A stretch of DNA of 64,000 nt. Origin: Collinsella sp. Its GTDB lineage: Bacteria > Actinomycetota > Coriobacteriia > Coriobacteriales > Coriobacteriaceae. The position numbers and the translations under genes are program-made. The notes beneath the pieces are model-generated. The model saw only the letters and a list, made by a program, of their open reading frames with translations, had not been told where the DNA came from and did not search any database. The stretch covers positions 25,618 through 89,617 of the forward strand of contig JAHAAK010000004.1 of assembly GCA_018376905.1 (NCBI GenBank), in the 5' to 3' direction. Shown piece by piece: positions 44,806 to 53,728 of the stretch (position 1 is its first letter; every line of letters starts with the position of its first letter).

Positions 44806-46701
44806 ATGGATGCTCGCGTCAAGCAGCTTGTAAATATGATCGAGGACGCTCAGCCTGTCGCTGTCGCGGTGCTTGCCAAGCGTCTCGAGGTAAGCGAGCG
44901 CGCCGTGAGAAACTATATCCATCGCGCAAACGACAATCTTGCGGGGGTTGCACGCATCGTTGGCAGCAAAGGGCAATATCGTATCGATGTTGCACATGCA
45001 GATGAGCTTGCTCGCTTGCTAGACGGTGCGGCTCTGGCCCATCCGGGCATTCCTGATACGCGCGACGGCCGTGTGTCCTTCCTTCTTAACGACCTCCTCA
45101 TGCGGTCCCAGTGGGTGACGATTGAGGAGTATGCGGATTTACTCTACGTTTCGGCGCGAACTCTGTCCAATGACATGCGTCTGGTAGAGCAGAAACTCGC
45201 CCAATTTGACTTAACGCTCGAAAAGCGCCCACGCTACGGAATCCGCGTTGCGGGCGGAGAGTCGCAACGGCGCCTGTGCCTGGCCTCGCTGGTGAGGCCC
45301 GTGTTGCCCGACACCGACGATGCAAAGCTCGCCGAGCGCCTGCGGGCCATCGCCGCATGTGTGGACGATGCCCTGACGGCCTCGCCCGTCACGGTGAGCT
45401 CGCTGGCATCCCGCAATCTCATCATGCATCTTTACATTGCTCTTGGCCGCATCGAGCAGGGCTGCTATGTCCCAGCTGCAGAATCGGACGTTCAAAAACT
45501 GGAGGGAACGCGCGAATACGCCGCGGCTTTCCAGATTGCCGCAAACATCAAGGATGCCCTGGGCGTGAGCATGCCCCGAGAAGAGGTTGCCTTTATCGCA
45601 ATCCATTTGCTCGGCAGGGGCACGGGCGTGCCCGAGAAGGGCTCTGCCGTTATCTCGGACGAGATGTGGAAGATTGCTTCCGAGATGGTACGTGCGGTCA
45701 ACGATGAGTTTAGGTTTGACTTTAGCGGCGATCTTGAACTTCGCATGAACCTTGCTCGGCATATCGGCCCTCTGGGCTATCGCCTTGAATATCACATGCA
45801 TATGGATAACCCCATGCTGCCCGATATCAAGACGAGGTTTCCGTTGGCCTATTCGATGGCAGCTGGCACCTCGCAGGTACTCGAGCGCCATTTTGGCAGC
45901 CAGCCCTCTGATGAAGAGCTCGGCTACATCGCCATGGCATTTGCCCTGGCCCTCGAGCAGCAAGCCGACCAGCCGCGTCGCAAGCGCATCCTGATCGTGT
46001 GCGCCTCGGGAGCGGGAAGCGCCCGTATGCTCGAGCACCAGTACCGCAAGCAGTTTGGCATGTATATCGATTCGATTGAGACATGCGATGTCGCCCGCGT
46101 GGGAACGTTCGATTTTTCGCACATCGACTACGTGTTCACAACGGTGCCGCTCAACGTCAAGTTGCCCGTGCCCGTCCGCGAGGCCGATTTCTTCTTGGAG
46201 ACGAGCGATGTCAACGCTATCCGCAAGGTGCTGAGCGACGACACTGCGCAATCGGACTCCGTAAGCTCTTTCTTTAGCCGTGCCCTGTTCTTCAACCGCG
46301 TTGAGGCGTCGTCGAAGCAGGCCGTTCTCCGATATCTCTCCGAGCGCGCCGTCGAGAGCGGCCGTGTCGATGCCCAGTTTGCCCAAGAGGTCGCCGAGCG
46401 CGAGAGCGCGAGTGCCACCTCGTTTGGCAATGGGGTAGCCATGCCCCATGGGATGCATCCCTTGAGCGCCGAGGCCTTTGTTACCGTGGGCCTGCTCGAA
46501 CACCCCATTCTTTGGGACGAATACGGCCATGAGGTCGATATCGTCTTTATGGTGTCGTTTGCCCGGTCGGGCGGCGATGAGGCGCGGATCTTGAGCTCAC
46601 TGCTCGCCGAGATCTTTATGGACCGCCAGGGGGTCGAGCGCCTACGCGAGCGCCGGTCCTGGCATGAGCTGATGGCGCTTGTGCAAGCGCATACGGCTTA
46701 A
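44806..46701 (+). CDS. PRD-containing PTS regulator (LicR/MtlR type)
   Basis: Protein of 631 residues, ATG 44806 behind AAAGGAGGAGG. Order: two helix-turn-helix domains (HTH_11-like at 1-60 and Mga-like at about 90-160), two PRDs (about 185-290 and 300-390; HLYIAL, HLLGRG, ARHIGPL), an EIIB-like domain with VCASGAGSA (about 400), and an EIIA type-2 domain with AMPHGM (about 545). Phosphorylation by HPr and EIIB sets its activity. It stands just before, and on the same strand as, the beta-glucoside PTS genes and is their likely activator. A GTTCCGC/GCGGAAC inverted repeat at 44726-44743 lies in its own upstream region and may be an operator. Confidence 0.9.
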   Translation: MDARVKQLVNMIEDAQPVAVAVLAKRLEVSERAVRNYIHRANDNLAGVARIVGSKGQYRIDVAHADELARLLDGAALAHPGIPDTRDGRVSFLLNDLLMRSQWVTIEEYADLLYVSARTLSNDMRLVEQKLAQFDLTLEKRPRYGIRVAGGESQRRLCLASLVRPVLPDTDDAKLAERLRAIAACVDDALTASPVTVSSLASRNLIMHLYIALGRIEQGCYVPAAESDVQKLEGTREYAAAFQIAANIKDALGVSMPREEVAFIAIHLLGRGTGVPEKGSAVISDEMWKIASEMVRAVNDEFRFDFSGDLELRMNLARHIGPLGYRLEYHMHMDNPMLPDIKTRFPLAYSMAAGTSQVLERHFGSQPSDEELGYIAMAFALALEQQADQPRRKRILIVCASGAGSARMLEHQYRKQFGMYIDSIETCDVARVGTFDFSHIDYVFTTVPLNVKLPVPVREADFFLETSDVNAIRKVLSDDTAQSDSVSSFFSRALFFNRVEASSKQAVLRYLSERAVESGRVDAQFAQEVAERESASATSFGNGVAMPHGMHPLSAEAFVTVGLLEHPILWDEYGHEVDIVFMVSFARSGGDEARILSSLLAEIFMDRQGVERLRERRSWHELMALVQAHTA

Positions 46702-46820
46702 GACTTCTTTTGTCGATAACCCTGTCTGTCTACCTGCAATAAACCTCGAGGATTGCGGGCGGGAGATAGGCGTTTCGAATATTCAAGTACAAACCAAACA
46801 TCACGGGAGAGGAGACCGTT

Positions 46821-47147
46821 ATGGACGATCAGGGAACCGAGATGGTTTCGTTTCAGCTGGTCGCTGCAGCGGGAGAGGCACGCAGCCTTGCCTTCGAAGC
46901 CCTTGAAAAGGCAAAAGCGGGGGATTTTGACGCCGCCGCCAAACTCATGAAGCAGTCAAAGGATGCGGGAATCAAGGCTCACCACATCCAAACGCAGCTG
47001 CTTTCGACTGAGGCAGCGGGCGAGCATCTGTCGGTGGATGTGTTGCTGGTCCATGCTCAGGACCACCTCATGTGCTCCATGCTTGCTCAGGAGCTCGTGC
47101 AGGAGCTGATCTGCCTGTATGAGTGCACTGCAACCAAGAACGCCTAG
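46821..47147 (+). CDS. PTS lactose/cellobiose-family EIIA
   Basis: Protein of 108 residues, ATG 46821 after GGGAGAGGAG. It is an all-helical trimer-type EIIA with VAAAGEARSLAFEAL and the phosphoacceptor His78 in VLLVHAQDHLM. It takes phosphate from HPr and gives it to the EIIB encoded next. It is the first structural gene of the operon, 119 bases after the regulator. Confidence 0.93.
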   Translation: MDDQGTEMVSFQLVAAAGEARSLAFEALEKAKAGDFDAAAKLMKQSKDAGIKAHHIQTQLLSTEAAGEHLSVDVLLVHAQDHLMCSMLAQELVQELICLYECTATKNA

Positions 47148-47193
47148 CGGCGTGCGGTGACTATCCAACCAATCAATGCGAAGGGAATCCCTT

Positions 47194-47487
47194 ATGAAGA
47201 TCCTTCTTGTTTGCGCAGCTGGTCTGTCTACAAGCATTCTGATGAAGAAACTCGAGAAATATGCGGAGCAAAACGGCATCGAGCTCGATATCGATGCGGT
47301 GGGTATCGGCGAGTATCAGGAGACGTGCGCCAATTATGACGTGCTGCTCTTGGGGCCGCAGGTGTCCTACCAGCTCAACACCGTCAAGCAGGGGAGCGGT
47401 AAGCCGACCGCGGTCATCCCCGCACAGGACTACGGCATGGGCAACGCCGCCAACGTGCTGGCACTCGCCCAGTCGCTGTTGGGTTAG
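47194..47487 (+). CDS. PTS lactose/cellobiose-family EIIB
   Basis: Protein of 97 residues. ATG 47194 is chosen (GAAGGGA upstream) over an earlier in-frame start at 47176. The active Cys7 is in LLVCAAGLSTS, typical of cellobiose-type EIIB. It passes phosphate to the sugar during uptake through EIIC. Confidence 0.93.
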   Translation: MKILLVCAAGLSTSILMKKLEKYAEQNGIELDIDAVGIGEYQETCANYDVLLLGPQVSYQLNTVKQGSGKPTAVIPAQDYGMGNAANVLALAQSLLG

Positions 47488-47496
47488 GAGGCGACC

Positions 47497-48846
47497 ATGG
47501 AGAAGTTCATGACCCTGCTTCAGGAAAAACTGACCCCTATCGCCAATTTCTGCGGCACCGAGCGCCACTTTGCCTCCATGCAAAAGGGCTTTATGAGCGC
47601 GATCAGCTTCATCTTGGTATCTGCCGTCTTTATGATCCTCGCCAACCCGCCGGTCACGGCCGACCTGGTGGCGCAGGGCGGGTTCTGGTCCGTCTTTGGC
47701 CCTTGGCTCGATTTTGCGACGGCCAATAAGCTCACGCTGCTCATCCCCTTCAATATGACGATGGGCATACTGTCGGTGATCGTGACGTTCGCAATCGCCT
47801 ATAACCTGGCGGGCACCTACAAGATGCCCAAGCTTAACGCCGGCATGACCTCGCTGGTGATGTTCCTGATCGCCGCGGCGCCGTCGTCCTACTACCAGCT
47901 TGCTGACGAGTCCGTGCTCCAGGCGGTCCCCTGCACCTATCTGGGTGCGCAGGGCCTGTTTACCGCCATCATCGTTGCCTTGGTCTCCGTCGAGGTCACG
48001 CGCTTCTGCCAGACCAAGGGCATCACCATCAAGATGCCCGATGGCGTGCCGCCGTTTTTGTCCGAAACCTTTGGCGCCATCGTACCTATGCTCGCCAACA
48101 TCCTCATCTTCTTTGGCGGCAACCTGCTGATCCAGATGATCGATCCCGCGCTGTCCATCCCCTCGGTTATCGAGAAGCTGCTCGCTGCCCCGCTTTCCGT
48201 CGCAGTTGACTCTGTGCCCGGCGCACTGCTTATCTGCTTCATGACGCTGCTGTTTTGGTGCTTTGGCGTCCACGGCAACATGATCGTAATGCCCATCACC
48301 GCCCCGGTCTCGCTTGCCGCCTTTGCCGCCAACGCCTCGCTCTATGCTGCCGGGCAGCCGCTTGAGTTCCACCCGGTGCTCATGTCGTTGGCCATCAACC
48401 TCATCGGCGGCACGGGTAATACGTTCTCTTTTGTGGCGCTCTGCGCGTTTAGGGCAAAGTCGCAGCAGCTCAAGGCATTTGGCAGGGCATCGATCGTGCC
48501 GAGCTTCTTCCGTATCTCCGAGCCCGCGATCTTCGGCGCGCCCATCATCTTCAACCCGATCCTCATGATTCCGTTTGTGCTAGGCGGCATGATCTCGGCC
48601 CTGCTGTATTGGGGTGCGGTCTCACTGGGTCTTGTCTCTAACTTCTACATCTTGGTGAGCGGCACGTTCCCCATCTTCGTTCAGGGCTTTGTCCAGTGCC
48701 TCGACCCGCGCATCTGGGTGTTTACGATCGTTTTGATCGTGGTCATGGCTGTGGTCTGGTACCCGTTCTTTAAGGTGTACGATAACCAGCTCCTGGCTCA
48801 GGAGCAGGAGAACGCCGCGGCAGCTTCTGCCGAGGATGCTGAGTAG
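47497..48846 (+). CDS. PTS cellobiose/diacetylchitobiose-family EIIC permease
   Basis: Protein of 449 residues with AGGAGG before ATG 47497. It has about ten membrane helices. Family features include AFILVSAVFMI-like helix 1, TAIIVALVSVEV, FGVHGNMIV and SISEPAIFGAPI-like text (here RISEPAIFGAPIIFNP). It forms the sugar channel; the preceding EIIB and EIIA supply phosphate. The glycosidase gene begins one base after its stop. Confidence 0.94.
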   Translation: MEKFMTLLQEKLTPIANFCGTERHFASMQKGFMSAISFILVSAVFMILANPPVTADLVAQGGFWSVFGPWLDFATANKLTLLIPFNMTMGILSVIVTFAIAYNLAGTYKMPKLNAGMTSLVMFLIAAAPSSYYQLADESVLQAVPCTYLGAQGLFTAIIVALVSVEVTRFCQTKGITIKMPDGVPPFLSETFGAIVPMLANILIFFGGNLLIQMIDPALSIPSVIEKLLAAPLSVAVDSVPGALLICFMTLLFWCFGVHGNMIVMPITAPVSLAAFAANASLYAAGQPLEFHPVLMSLAINLIGGTGNTFSFVALCAFRAKSQQLKAFGRASIVPSFFRISEPAIFGAPIIFNPILMIPFVLGGMISALLYWGAVSLGLVSNFYILVSGTFPIFVQGFVQCLDPRIWVFTIVLIVVMAVVWYPFFKVYDNQLLAQEQENAAAASAEDAE

Positions 48847-48847
48847 C

Positions 48848-50302
48848 ATGAGTTACTTTGACAGAACGTCTGCCGCCGGTATGCCCGAGGGCTTTTTGTG
48901 GGGTGGTGCCCTCGCCGCCAACCAGGCCGAAGGGGGCTGGAACGAGGGCGGCCGCGGCATGTCGCACTCCGACCTGATCCCACAGGGTTCCGACCGCTGG
49001 GATGTAATGTTTGGCAGGCAAAAGCCCGTGGACGATCCGGACAGGCTGTATCCATGCCGCTGGGGCAACGACTTCTTCCATCATTGGCACGAGGATGTCG
49101 AGCTCTTTGCCGAGATGGGCTTTAAGTGCCTGCGTCTTTCAATTTGCTGGAGCCGTATTTTTCCCACAGGGATGGAGGCCGAGCCCAACGGCGAGGGCTT
49201 GGAGTTTTACCGTCAGGTATTCGAGGCGCTGCGCGAGCATGGAATCGAGCCGCTTGTGACGCTGTCGCACTACGACTATCCGTTGGCTCTGGTCGAGCGC
49301 TATGGTGGCTGGCAAAGCCGAGAGATGATCGAGCGGTATGCGCACTACGTCGAGACCGTCGGACGCGCGTACCAGGGCCTCGTGCGTTATTGGCTTACGT
49401 TCAACGAGATCAACAGCGTGGCGCTGTCCTATCTCAACGCGGGTGTCACGCTCGAGGATGAGCGTGACCGTGCAGCCGTGACTGCGGCGTTCTCGCACCA
49501 TATGTTTATGGCGAGCGCTCGCGCTGTCGAGATTCTGCACAAGATCGATCCCGCAAACAAGGTGGGTTGCATGGTCGCTGCCGGTGCGACCTATCCGTAC
49601 CGTTGTGCGCCCGAGGACGTATGGCTTGCGTATGAGGAGGACCGCGGCCGCTACTTCTACACAGACGTGATGGCTGCGGGCGCCTATCCTGCTTGGAAGC
49701 TGCGTGCACTCGAGAAAGAGGGTGTTCACGTGCCCTTTGAGCCGGGCGATACGGAGTATCTGGCAGAGCATACGGTCGACTTCATCTCGTTCTCGTACTA
49801 TTGCTCGCGCTTGGTGTGCGCCGATGATCAGGTGATCGCCGAGAAGGCGGAGGGCAACGTGTTCCCGACGCTGCGCAATCCGTACCTCAAGGATAAAGAG
49901 ACTGCCTGGAAATGGCAGATCGATGCGCTGGGTTTGCGCGTGACGCTTGCCGGCTACCACGATCGTTACCATCTTCCGCTCTTTATCGCTGAGAATGGTG
50001 TGGGCGGACTCGATGCGCTGGAAGACGGCAAAGTCCACGATGCGTATCATATTGATTACCTGCGCAGGCATATTCTTGCGCTACGCGATGCAATTGTCGA
50101 GGACGGTGTTGACCTGATGGGATACACGCCGTGGGGCTGTATCGATCTGGTATCGGCCTCGACGGGGCAGATGAAGAAGCGCTATGGCTTTGTTTATGTC
50201 GATGCCGATGATACGGGCAAAGGCACGTTCGATCGCTACCGAAAGGACAGCTTCTGCTGGTATCAAAAGGTCATTGCATCAAATGGCGAGGACTTGAGTT
50301 AA
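48848..50302 (+). CDS. GH1 6-phospho-beta-glucosidase
   Basis: Protein of 484 residues, ATG 48848, one base past the EIIC stop; an upstream in-frame ATG (48836) overlaps EIIC. GH1 motifs: FLWGGALAANQAEGGW near the N-terminus, the acid/base Glu in LTFNEINS (about 187), the nucleophile in FIAENGVGG (about 382), and the phosphate-binding SxxKKRYG-type loop (STGQMKKRYGFVYVD) that marks 6-phospho substrates. It cleaves phosphorylated beta-glucosides such as cellobiose-6-phosphate delivered by the PTS. Last gene of the operon. Confidence 0.94.
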   Translation: MSYFDRTSAAGMPEGFLWGGALAANQAEGGWNEGGRGMSHSDLIPQGSDRWDVMFGRQKPVDDPDRLYPCRWGNDFFHHWHEDVELFAEMGFKCLRLSICWSRIFPTGMEAEPNGEGLEFYRQVFEALREHGIEPLVTLSHYDYPLALVERYGGWQSREMIERYAHYVETVGRAYQGLVRYWLTFNEINSVALSYLNAGVTLEDERDRAAVTAAFSHHMFMASARAVEILHKIDPANKVGCMVAAGATYPYRCAPEDVWLAYEEDRGRYFYTDVMAAGAYPAWKLRALEKEGVHVPFEPGDTEYLAEHTVDFISFSYYCSRLVCADDQVIAEKAEGNVFPTLRNPYLKDKETAWKWQIDALGLRVTLAGYHDRYHLPLFIAENGVGGLDALEDGKVHDAYHIDYLRRHILALRDAIVEDGVDLMGYTPWGCIDLVSASTGQMKKRYGFVYVDADDTGKGTFDRYRKDSFCWYQKVIASNGEDLS

Positions 50303-50318
50303 CCCTTGCAAGCCTGCT

Positions 50319-50348
50319 GCCCCCGCGGCCCGTTTCGGCCGCGGGGGC
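50319..50348 (+). terminator. Terminator of the beta-glucoside PTS operon
   Basis: GCCCCCGCGGCC (50319-50330) pairs perfectly with GGCCGCGGGGGC (50337-50348), followed by TTTT. Confidence 0.88.
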
Positions 50349-50387
50349 TTTTGCTATTTACCTAGTCCCCGATGAGACCCTCATTCT

Positions 50388-50500
50388 GTGGGTAGTCATT
50401 GGGGACGTTCTTAAAAGACTAGTCATTTAAGTCTGTCCCCAATGACTGCGGAAACCCGGCACTTGGGGACGTTCCTTTTCTGCTGGCAGCTTGGAACAGT
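50388..50500. repeat. Dispersed repeats of the GGGGACGTTC family
   Basis: AGTCATTGGGGACGTTCTT (from about 50393) is followed by its partial complement TCTGTCCCCAATGACT (to about 50446). Then comes CTTGGGGACGTTCCTTTTCTGC (from 50462), the form seen beside both FHA copies. A further TCTGTCCCCAATGACTAG lies at about 50735-50752, overlapping the end of the peptidase gene. Confidence 0.65.
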
Positions 50501-50513
50501 CCTTAAAGCCCGC

Positions 50514-50701
50514 ATCAATCAACTGCGGAAAGCGCATCCCAGAATGAGCGTCCAACATGGGACATAGTTTCCCTTGAGGGCCTCAACCGGAAAATGCATC
50601 CCGGAATGTTGCCGGAAAGTGGAACGTAGTTTCCCAAACGGGCCGCTAACGGAAAGTGCATCCCGCTATTGAGCTCCAAAATGGGATGCGCTTTCCGTGT
50701 C
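50514..50701. repeat. Three tandem palindromic units of about 60 bases
   Basis: Each unit starts CGGAAAnnGCATCCC or a close variant and ends with a complementary arm such as GGGATGCGCTTTCCG or GGAACGTAGTTTCCC. Starts are near 50514, 50587 and 50649. The third unit is the best hairpin (15-base arms, two mismatches). They resemble REP/BIME-type arrays. No coding frame is present. Confidence 0.65.
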
Positions 50702-50750
50702 GGCAGTTCCTGGCAGCCTGGGGCTACTCATTTAAGTCTGTCCCCAATGA

Positions 50751-51785
50751 CTAGTAGTAGGCCCACATGGCTTCGACTTCGTTAAGGACTTCTACGACGC
50801 CCCAGCGGCGGGCGCTGCGGCTGGCCGAGTTGGGATCGAAGACTCCAATCTGGTCGGCGTCGTCAATACCGTAAAGCACAATGTAGTGGCCCACGTTGGT
50901 AAAGGTGCCCGGCCGAACGGCGGCGATGACGGGCGCTCCCGAACGCAGCGCCTGAGTCATCGATTCGCGATCGTTATGGAGCTCCGTTCCGTTAAGTCCC
51001 AACTGCCACGCGCCGCTCGTCATAAACGACCATTCGGTTGCACCGGTGGGGGCGTAATTGCCCGCCTCGGAAAGCGCGCACATATCGACGGGGGTCATAT
51101 CGGTGCGTCCCGTCTTAAAGATATAGACCATGGTGAGGCACGTGGGCCCGCAGGCATTTTGGCGGATGGTGCCGCCGGCGTAAGACAGCTCCGACCACGC
51201 AGGGTCGATCTGATAGATATGGGGCATCGTGCCGGCTTGCCATTGCGAGCGTGGGGTCGAAAAGGCGAAAGAATAACCGGGCGCGACGGGGGCCTTGAGC
51301 AGCTTGTCCTCGGCGGTGGGCTCGAGACCGGCCGAGCCGTGGGACATACAGGAGCTCATAAACACAAAGACCAGACAGGTGAGGATAGAGCACAGTGCGA
51401 GGCGAAGTCGACGAGCCGGCAGGGCGGGGGCATTCACGTGCGATGTCGAGCGGTAGGGCTTGCCGTCGCGTCCACCTTGGGGATGCGAAAAGAAGCGGTT
51501 GATATGGATGTCGGGCTGACGTGCGCCGTTGCGGCGCAGTTGCGGAACCTCGGCTTGATGCTGTCGAGTGCGCGCGCCTAAGCGGCTGTCTTGCTGCGCG
51601 CTTGTGCCCGTGCGCGGACGGCCACTTTGCCGTGTTTTGCTTGCCTGCTGCCGAGACGAAGGCCTGGGTTGCTCTTGAGGACGTTGCGGATTGCTGCTTG
51701 TGGCACTTCCGGGCGTCGGCGTGGTACGGCCAGCAAGGCGAACGCTTTGTCGCCGTTGATCACCGTCGTTGTATCCGTATGCCAT
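50751..51785 (-). CDS. Membrane-anchored C39-like (papain-fold) cysteine peptidase
   Basis: Protein of 344 residues, ATG 51785 after AAGGCGG. Residues 1-120 are Gln/Arg/Ser-rich and probably disordered in the cytoplasm. One hydrophobic segment (about 127-148, LALCSILTCLVFVFMSSC) anchors the protein or acts as a late signal with a lipobox-like end. The outer domain has the peptidase_C39_2 triad: Cys in RQNACGPTCLTMVY, His in NVGHYIVLYG and Asp in VFDPNS. Family members cut peptides or bind wall components; the target here is unknown. The gene stands alone. The long basic N-terminus is unusual. Confidence 0.82.
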   Translation of the reverse strand: MAYGYNDGDQRRQSVRLAGRTTPTPGSATSSNPQRPQEQPRPSSRQQASKTRQSGRPRTGTSAQQDSRLGARTRQHQAEVPQLRRNGARQPDIHINRFFSHPQGGRDGKPYRSTSHVNAPALPARRLRLALCSILTCLVFVFMSSCMSHGSAGLEPTAEDKLLKAPVAPGYSFAFSTPRSQWQAGTMPHIYQIDPAWSELSYAGGTIRQNACGPTCLTMVYIFKTGRTDMTPVDMCALSEAGNYAPTGATEWSFMTSGAWQLGLNGTELHNDRESMTQALRSGAPVIAAVRPGTFTNVGHYIVLYGIDDADQIGVFDPNSASRSARRWGVVEVLNEVEAMWAYY

Positions 51786-52145
51786 TCGTACCGCCTTGTC
51801 TCATGTATAACCTGTCCATCCTACAAAAAAGATGTGCAACAAATGGGTCCGCGCGTCAAAAGCTCGGTAAACGGTACGAAAGGCGCAAAACACACGGCCT
51901 CAAAAACATCTCTATATGCGTCCGATGAGCGTACGCCCGTCGGACGGGCGGCAACAATGAGCGGCAAACCGTGCCGTTCGTCCCAAAAACGGCGCCGCTC
52001 GTTTTGCAGTTCTGCCTTCGGTCGAGCTACAAGCGGAGCTGCTGCGCCAAGGCCGTATCTTAAAGCCACGAAATAAAAGAGCGCGGCAAAACAGACCGCG
52101 CAAGGGGTGACGTCAAGGGGCGTCAAAAAGGAAAGGAGGGGAACA
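51786..52145. other. Intergenic region between the peptidase and the permease
   Basis: No gene is supported here; frames on both strands overlap and show no recognisable sequence or ribosome site. It should contain divergent promoters for the peptidase and the permease. CGCGCGGCAAAACAGACCGCGC near 52081-52101 is a small hairpin. Confidence 0.45.
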
Positions 52146-53597
52146 ATGGCGGACAAGAACGCAGAAGTTGCAGTCGAGGATAACGGCGGCATGAAGAAAA
52201 CGCTTTCGCTCTGGAACTTCTTCACCATCGGTTTCGGTGCCATCATCGGTACCGGTTGGGTTCTGCAGGTCGGCGACTGGATGGTCGTGGGCGGCGGTCC
52301 CGTTCCCGCTATGATCGCATTCCTCTTGGGTGCAATCTTCCTCGTGCCCGTCGGAGCTGTTTTCGGTGAGCTCACGGCTGCTATCCCCATCTCGGGCGGC
52401 ATCGTCGAGTATGTCGATCGTAGCTTTGGCCGTACGCTGAGCTACATCACCGGATGGCTTTTGGCGCTGGGCAACGGCATCCTGTGCCCGTGGGAGGCCA
52501 TCGCCATTTCGACCCTCGTGTCCGAGATGTTCGGCAGCCTGCCCGGTCTTGAGTGGCTGCGCGCCGTCAAGCTCTACACCATCTTGGGCGCCGACGTCTA
52601 CCTGTTCCCGACGCTGATCGCGCTCGGCTTTGCGACCTACGTCATCTTCCTCAACTTCCGCGGCGCCAGCTCGGCCGCCAAGCTCCAGGCCTTCCTGACC
52701 AAGGCCCTGCTCTGCGGCATGCTGCTCGCCATGGGCGTCTCGCTGTTCACCGGCTCGCCGGACAACGCCATGCCCGTGTTCTCCCAGGTCACCGGCGCTG
52801 GCGGCGGCAAGGCCGCTACCGAGGGCGCCAGCCTGTTCGCCGGCATCGTGTCGGTCCTGGTTCTGACCCCGTTCTTCTACGCCGGCTTCGATACCATTCC
52901 TCAGCAGGCTGAGGAAGCAGCCGAGGGCCTCAACTGGAACAAGTTCGGCAAGATCATCTCCCTGGCCCTGCTGGCCGCTGGCGGCTTCTACATGGTCTGC
53001 ATCTACTCGTTCGGCACCATCCTCGACTGGCATGAGTTTGTTAAGAGCCCGGTTCCCGCGCTTGCCTGCCTCAAGGGCATCAACATGCTTCTGTACCTGG
53101 CCATGCTCGTCATCGCCACGCTTGGACCCATGGGCCCGATGAACTCCTTCTACGGCGCCACGAGCCGCATCATGCTCGCCATGGGCCGCAAGGGCCAGTT
53201 GCCCGAGAAGTTCGCCGAGGTCGATCCCAAGTCCGGCGCTCCCAAGCTCGCCTGCGTCGTTCTGGGCGTCATCACCGTCATCGGTCCGTTCCTGGGCAAG
53301 AACATGCTCATTCCTCTGACCAACGTGTCGGCTCTCGCCTTCATCTTCTCCTGCGGCATGGTCGCCCTCGCCTGCCTGCGCATGCGCTTCACCGAGCCCG
53401 ACCTGCCTCGTCCCTACGAGGTGCCCGGCGGCAAGTTTGGCATCGGCCTCGCTATCGCTGCCTGCGCCATCATCATCGGCCTGCTCGTGATTCCGTTCTC
53501 TCCCGCCTCCCTCAACATGGTGGAGTGGAGCATCGTGATCGGCTGGTTGGCTATTGGCCTGGCCCTCATGGCTTTCACCAATTCCCGCAAAAAGTAA
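52146..53597 (+). CDS. APC-superfamily amino acid permease
   Basis: Protein of 483 residues, ATG 52146 behind AAAGGAGGGG; an earlier in-frame start (52107) lacks one. About twelve helices; helix 1 has the substrate motif FTIGFGAIIGTGWVLQ, and helix 6 has PFFYAGFDTIPQQAEE, typical of the APC fold. It most resembles glutamate/GABA or basic amino acid/polyamine carriers. The amidohydrolase gene follows at 132 bases behind a terminator-like hairpin. A joint role, uptake of a substrate that is then hydrolysed, is possible but not shown. Confidence 0.9.
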   Translation: MADKNAEVAVEDNGGMKKTLSLWNFFTIGFGAIIGTGWVLQVGDWMVVGGGPVPAMIAFLLGAIFLVPVGAVFGELTAAIPISGGIVEYVDRSFGRTLSYITGWLLALGNGILCPWEAIAISTLVSEMFGSLPGLEWLRAVKLYTILGADVYLFPTLIALGFATYVIFLNFRGASSAAKLQAFLTKALLCGMLLAMGVSLFTGSPDNAMPVFSQVTGAGGGKAATEGASLFAGIVSVLVLTPFFYAGFDTIPQQAEEAAEGLNWNKFGKIISLALLAAGGFYMVCIYSFGTILDWHEFVKSPVPALACLKGINMLLYLAMLVIATLGPMGPMNSFYGATSRIMLAMGRKGQLPEKFAEVDPKSGAPKLACVVLGVITVIGPFLGKNMLIPLTNVSALAFIFSCGMVALACLRMRFTEPDLPRPYEVPGGKFGIGLAIAACAIIIGLLVIPFSPASLNMVEWSIVIGWLAIGLALMAFTNSRKK

Positions 53598-53617
53598 CGC
53601 CTAGCCGGGGCGGATCG

Positions 53618-53646
53618 GGTGCGCGGGGCCCTCTCTCCCGCGCACC
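53618..53646 (+). terminator. Hairpin after the permease gene
   Basis: GGTGCGCGGG (53618-53627) pairs perfectly with CCCGCGCACC (53637-53646). No T-run follows. Confidence 0.5.
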
Positions 53647-53728
53647 GAACCCGGCACCACTTGGGTAGCTTTGTGAGGCCTTAACCCAACACGGCCTCGC
53701 CCACTATATGGATCCATAAGGAGGAACC

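Noticed and set aside
50514..50701. CRISPR array
   Set aside because: The units are few, palindromic and imperfect, without unique spacers of constant length, and no cas genes are near.
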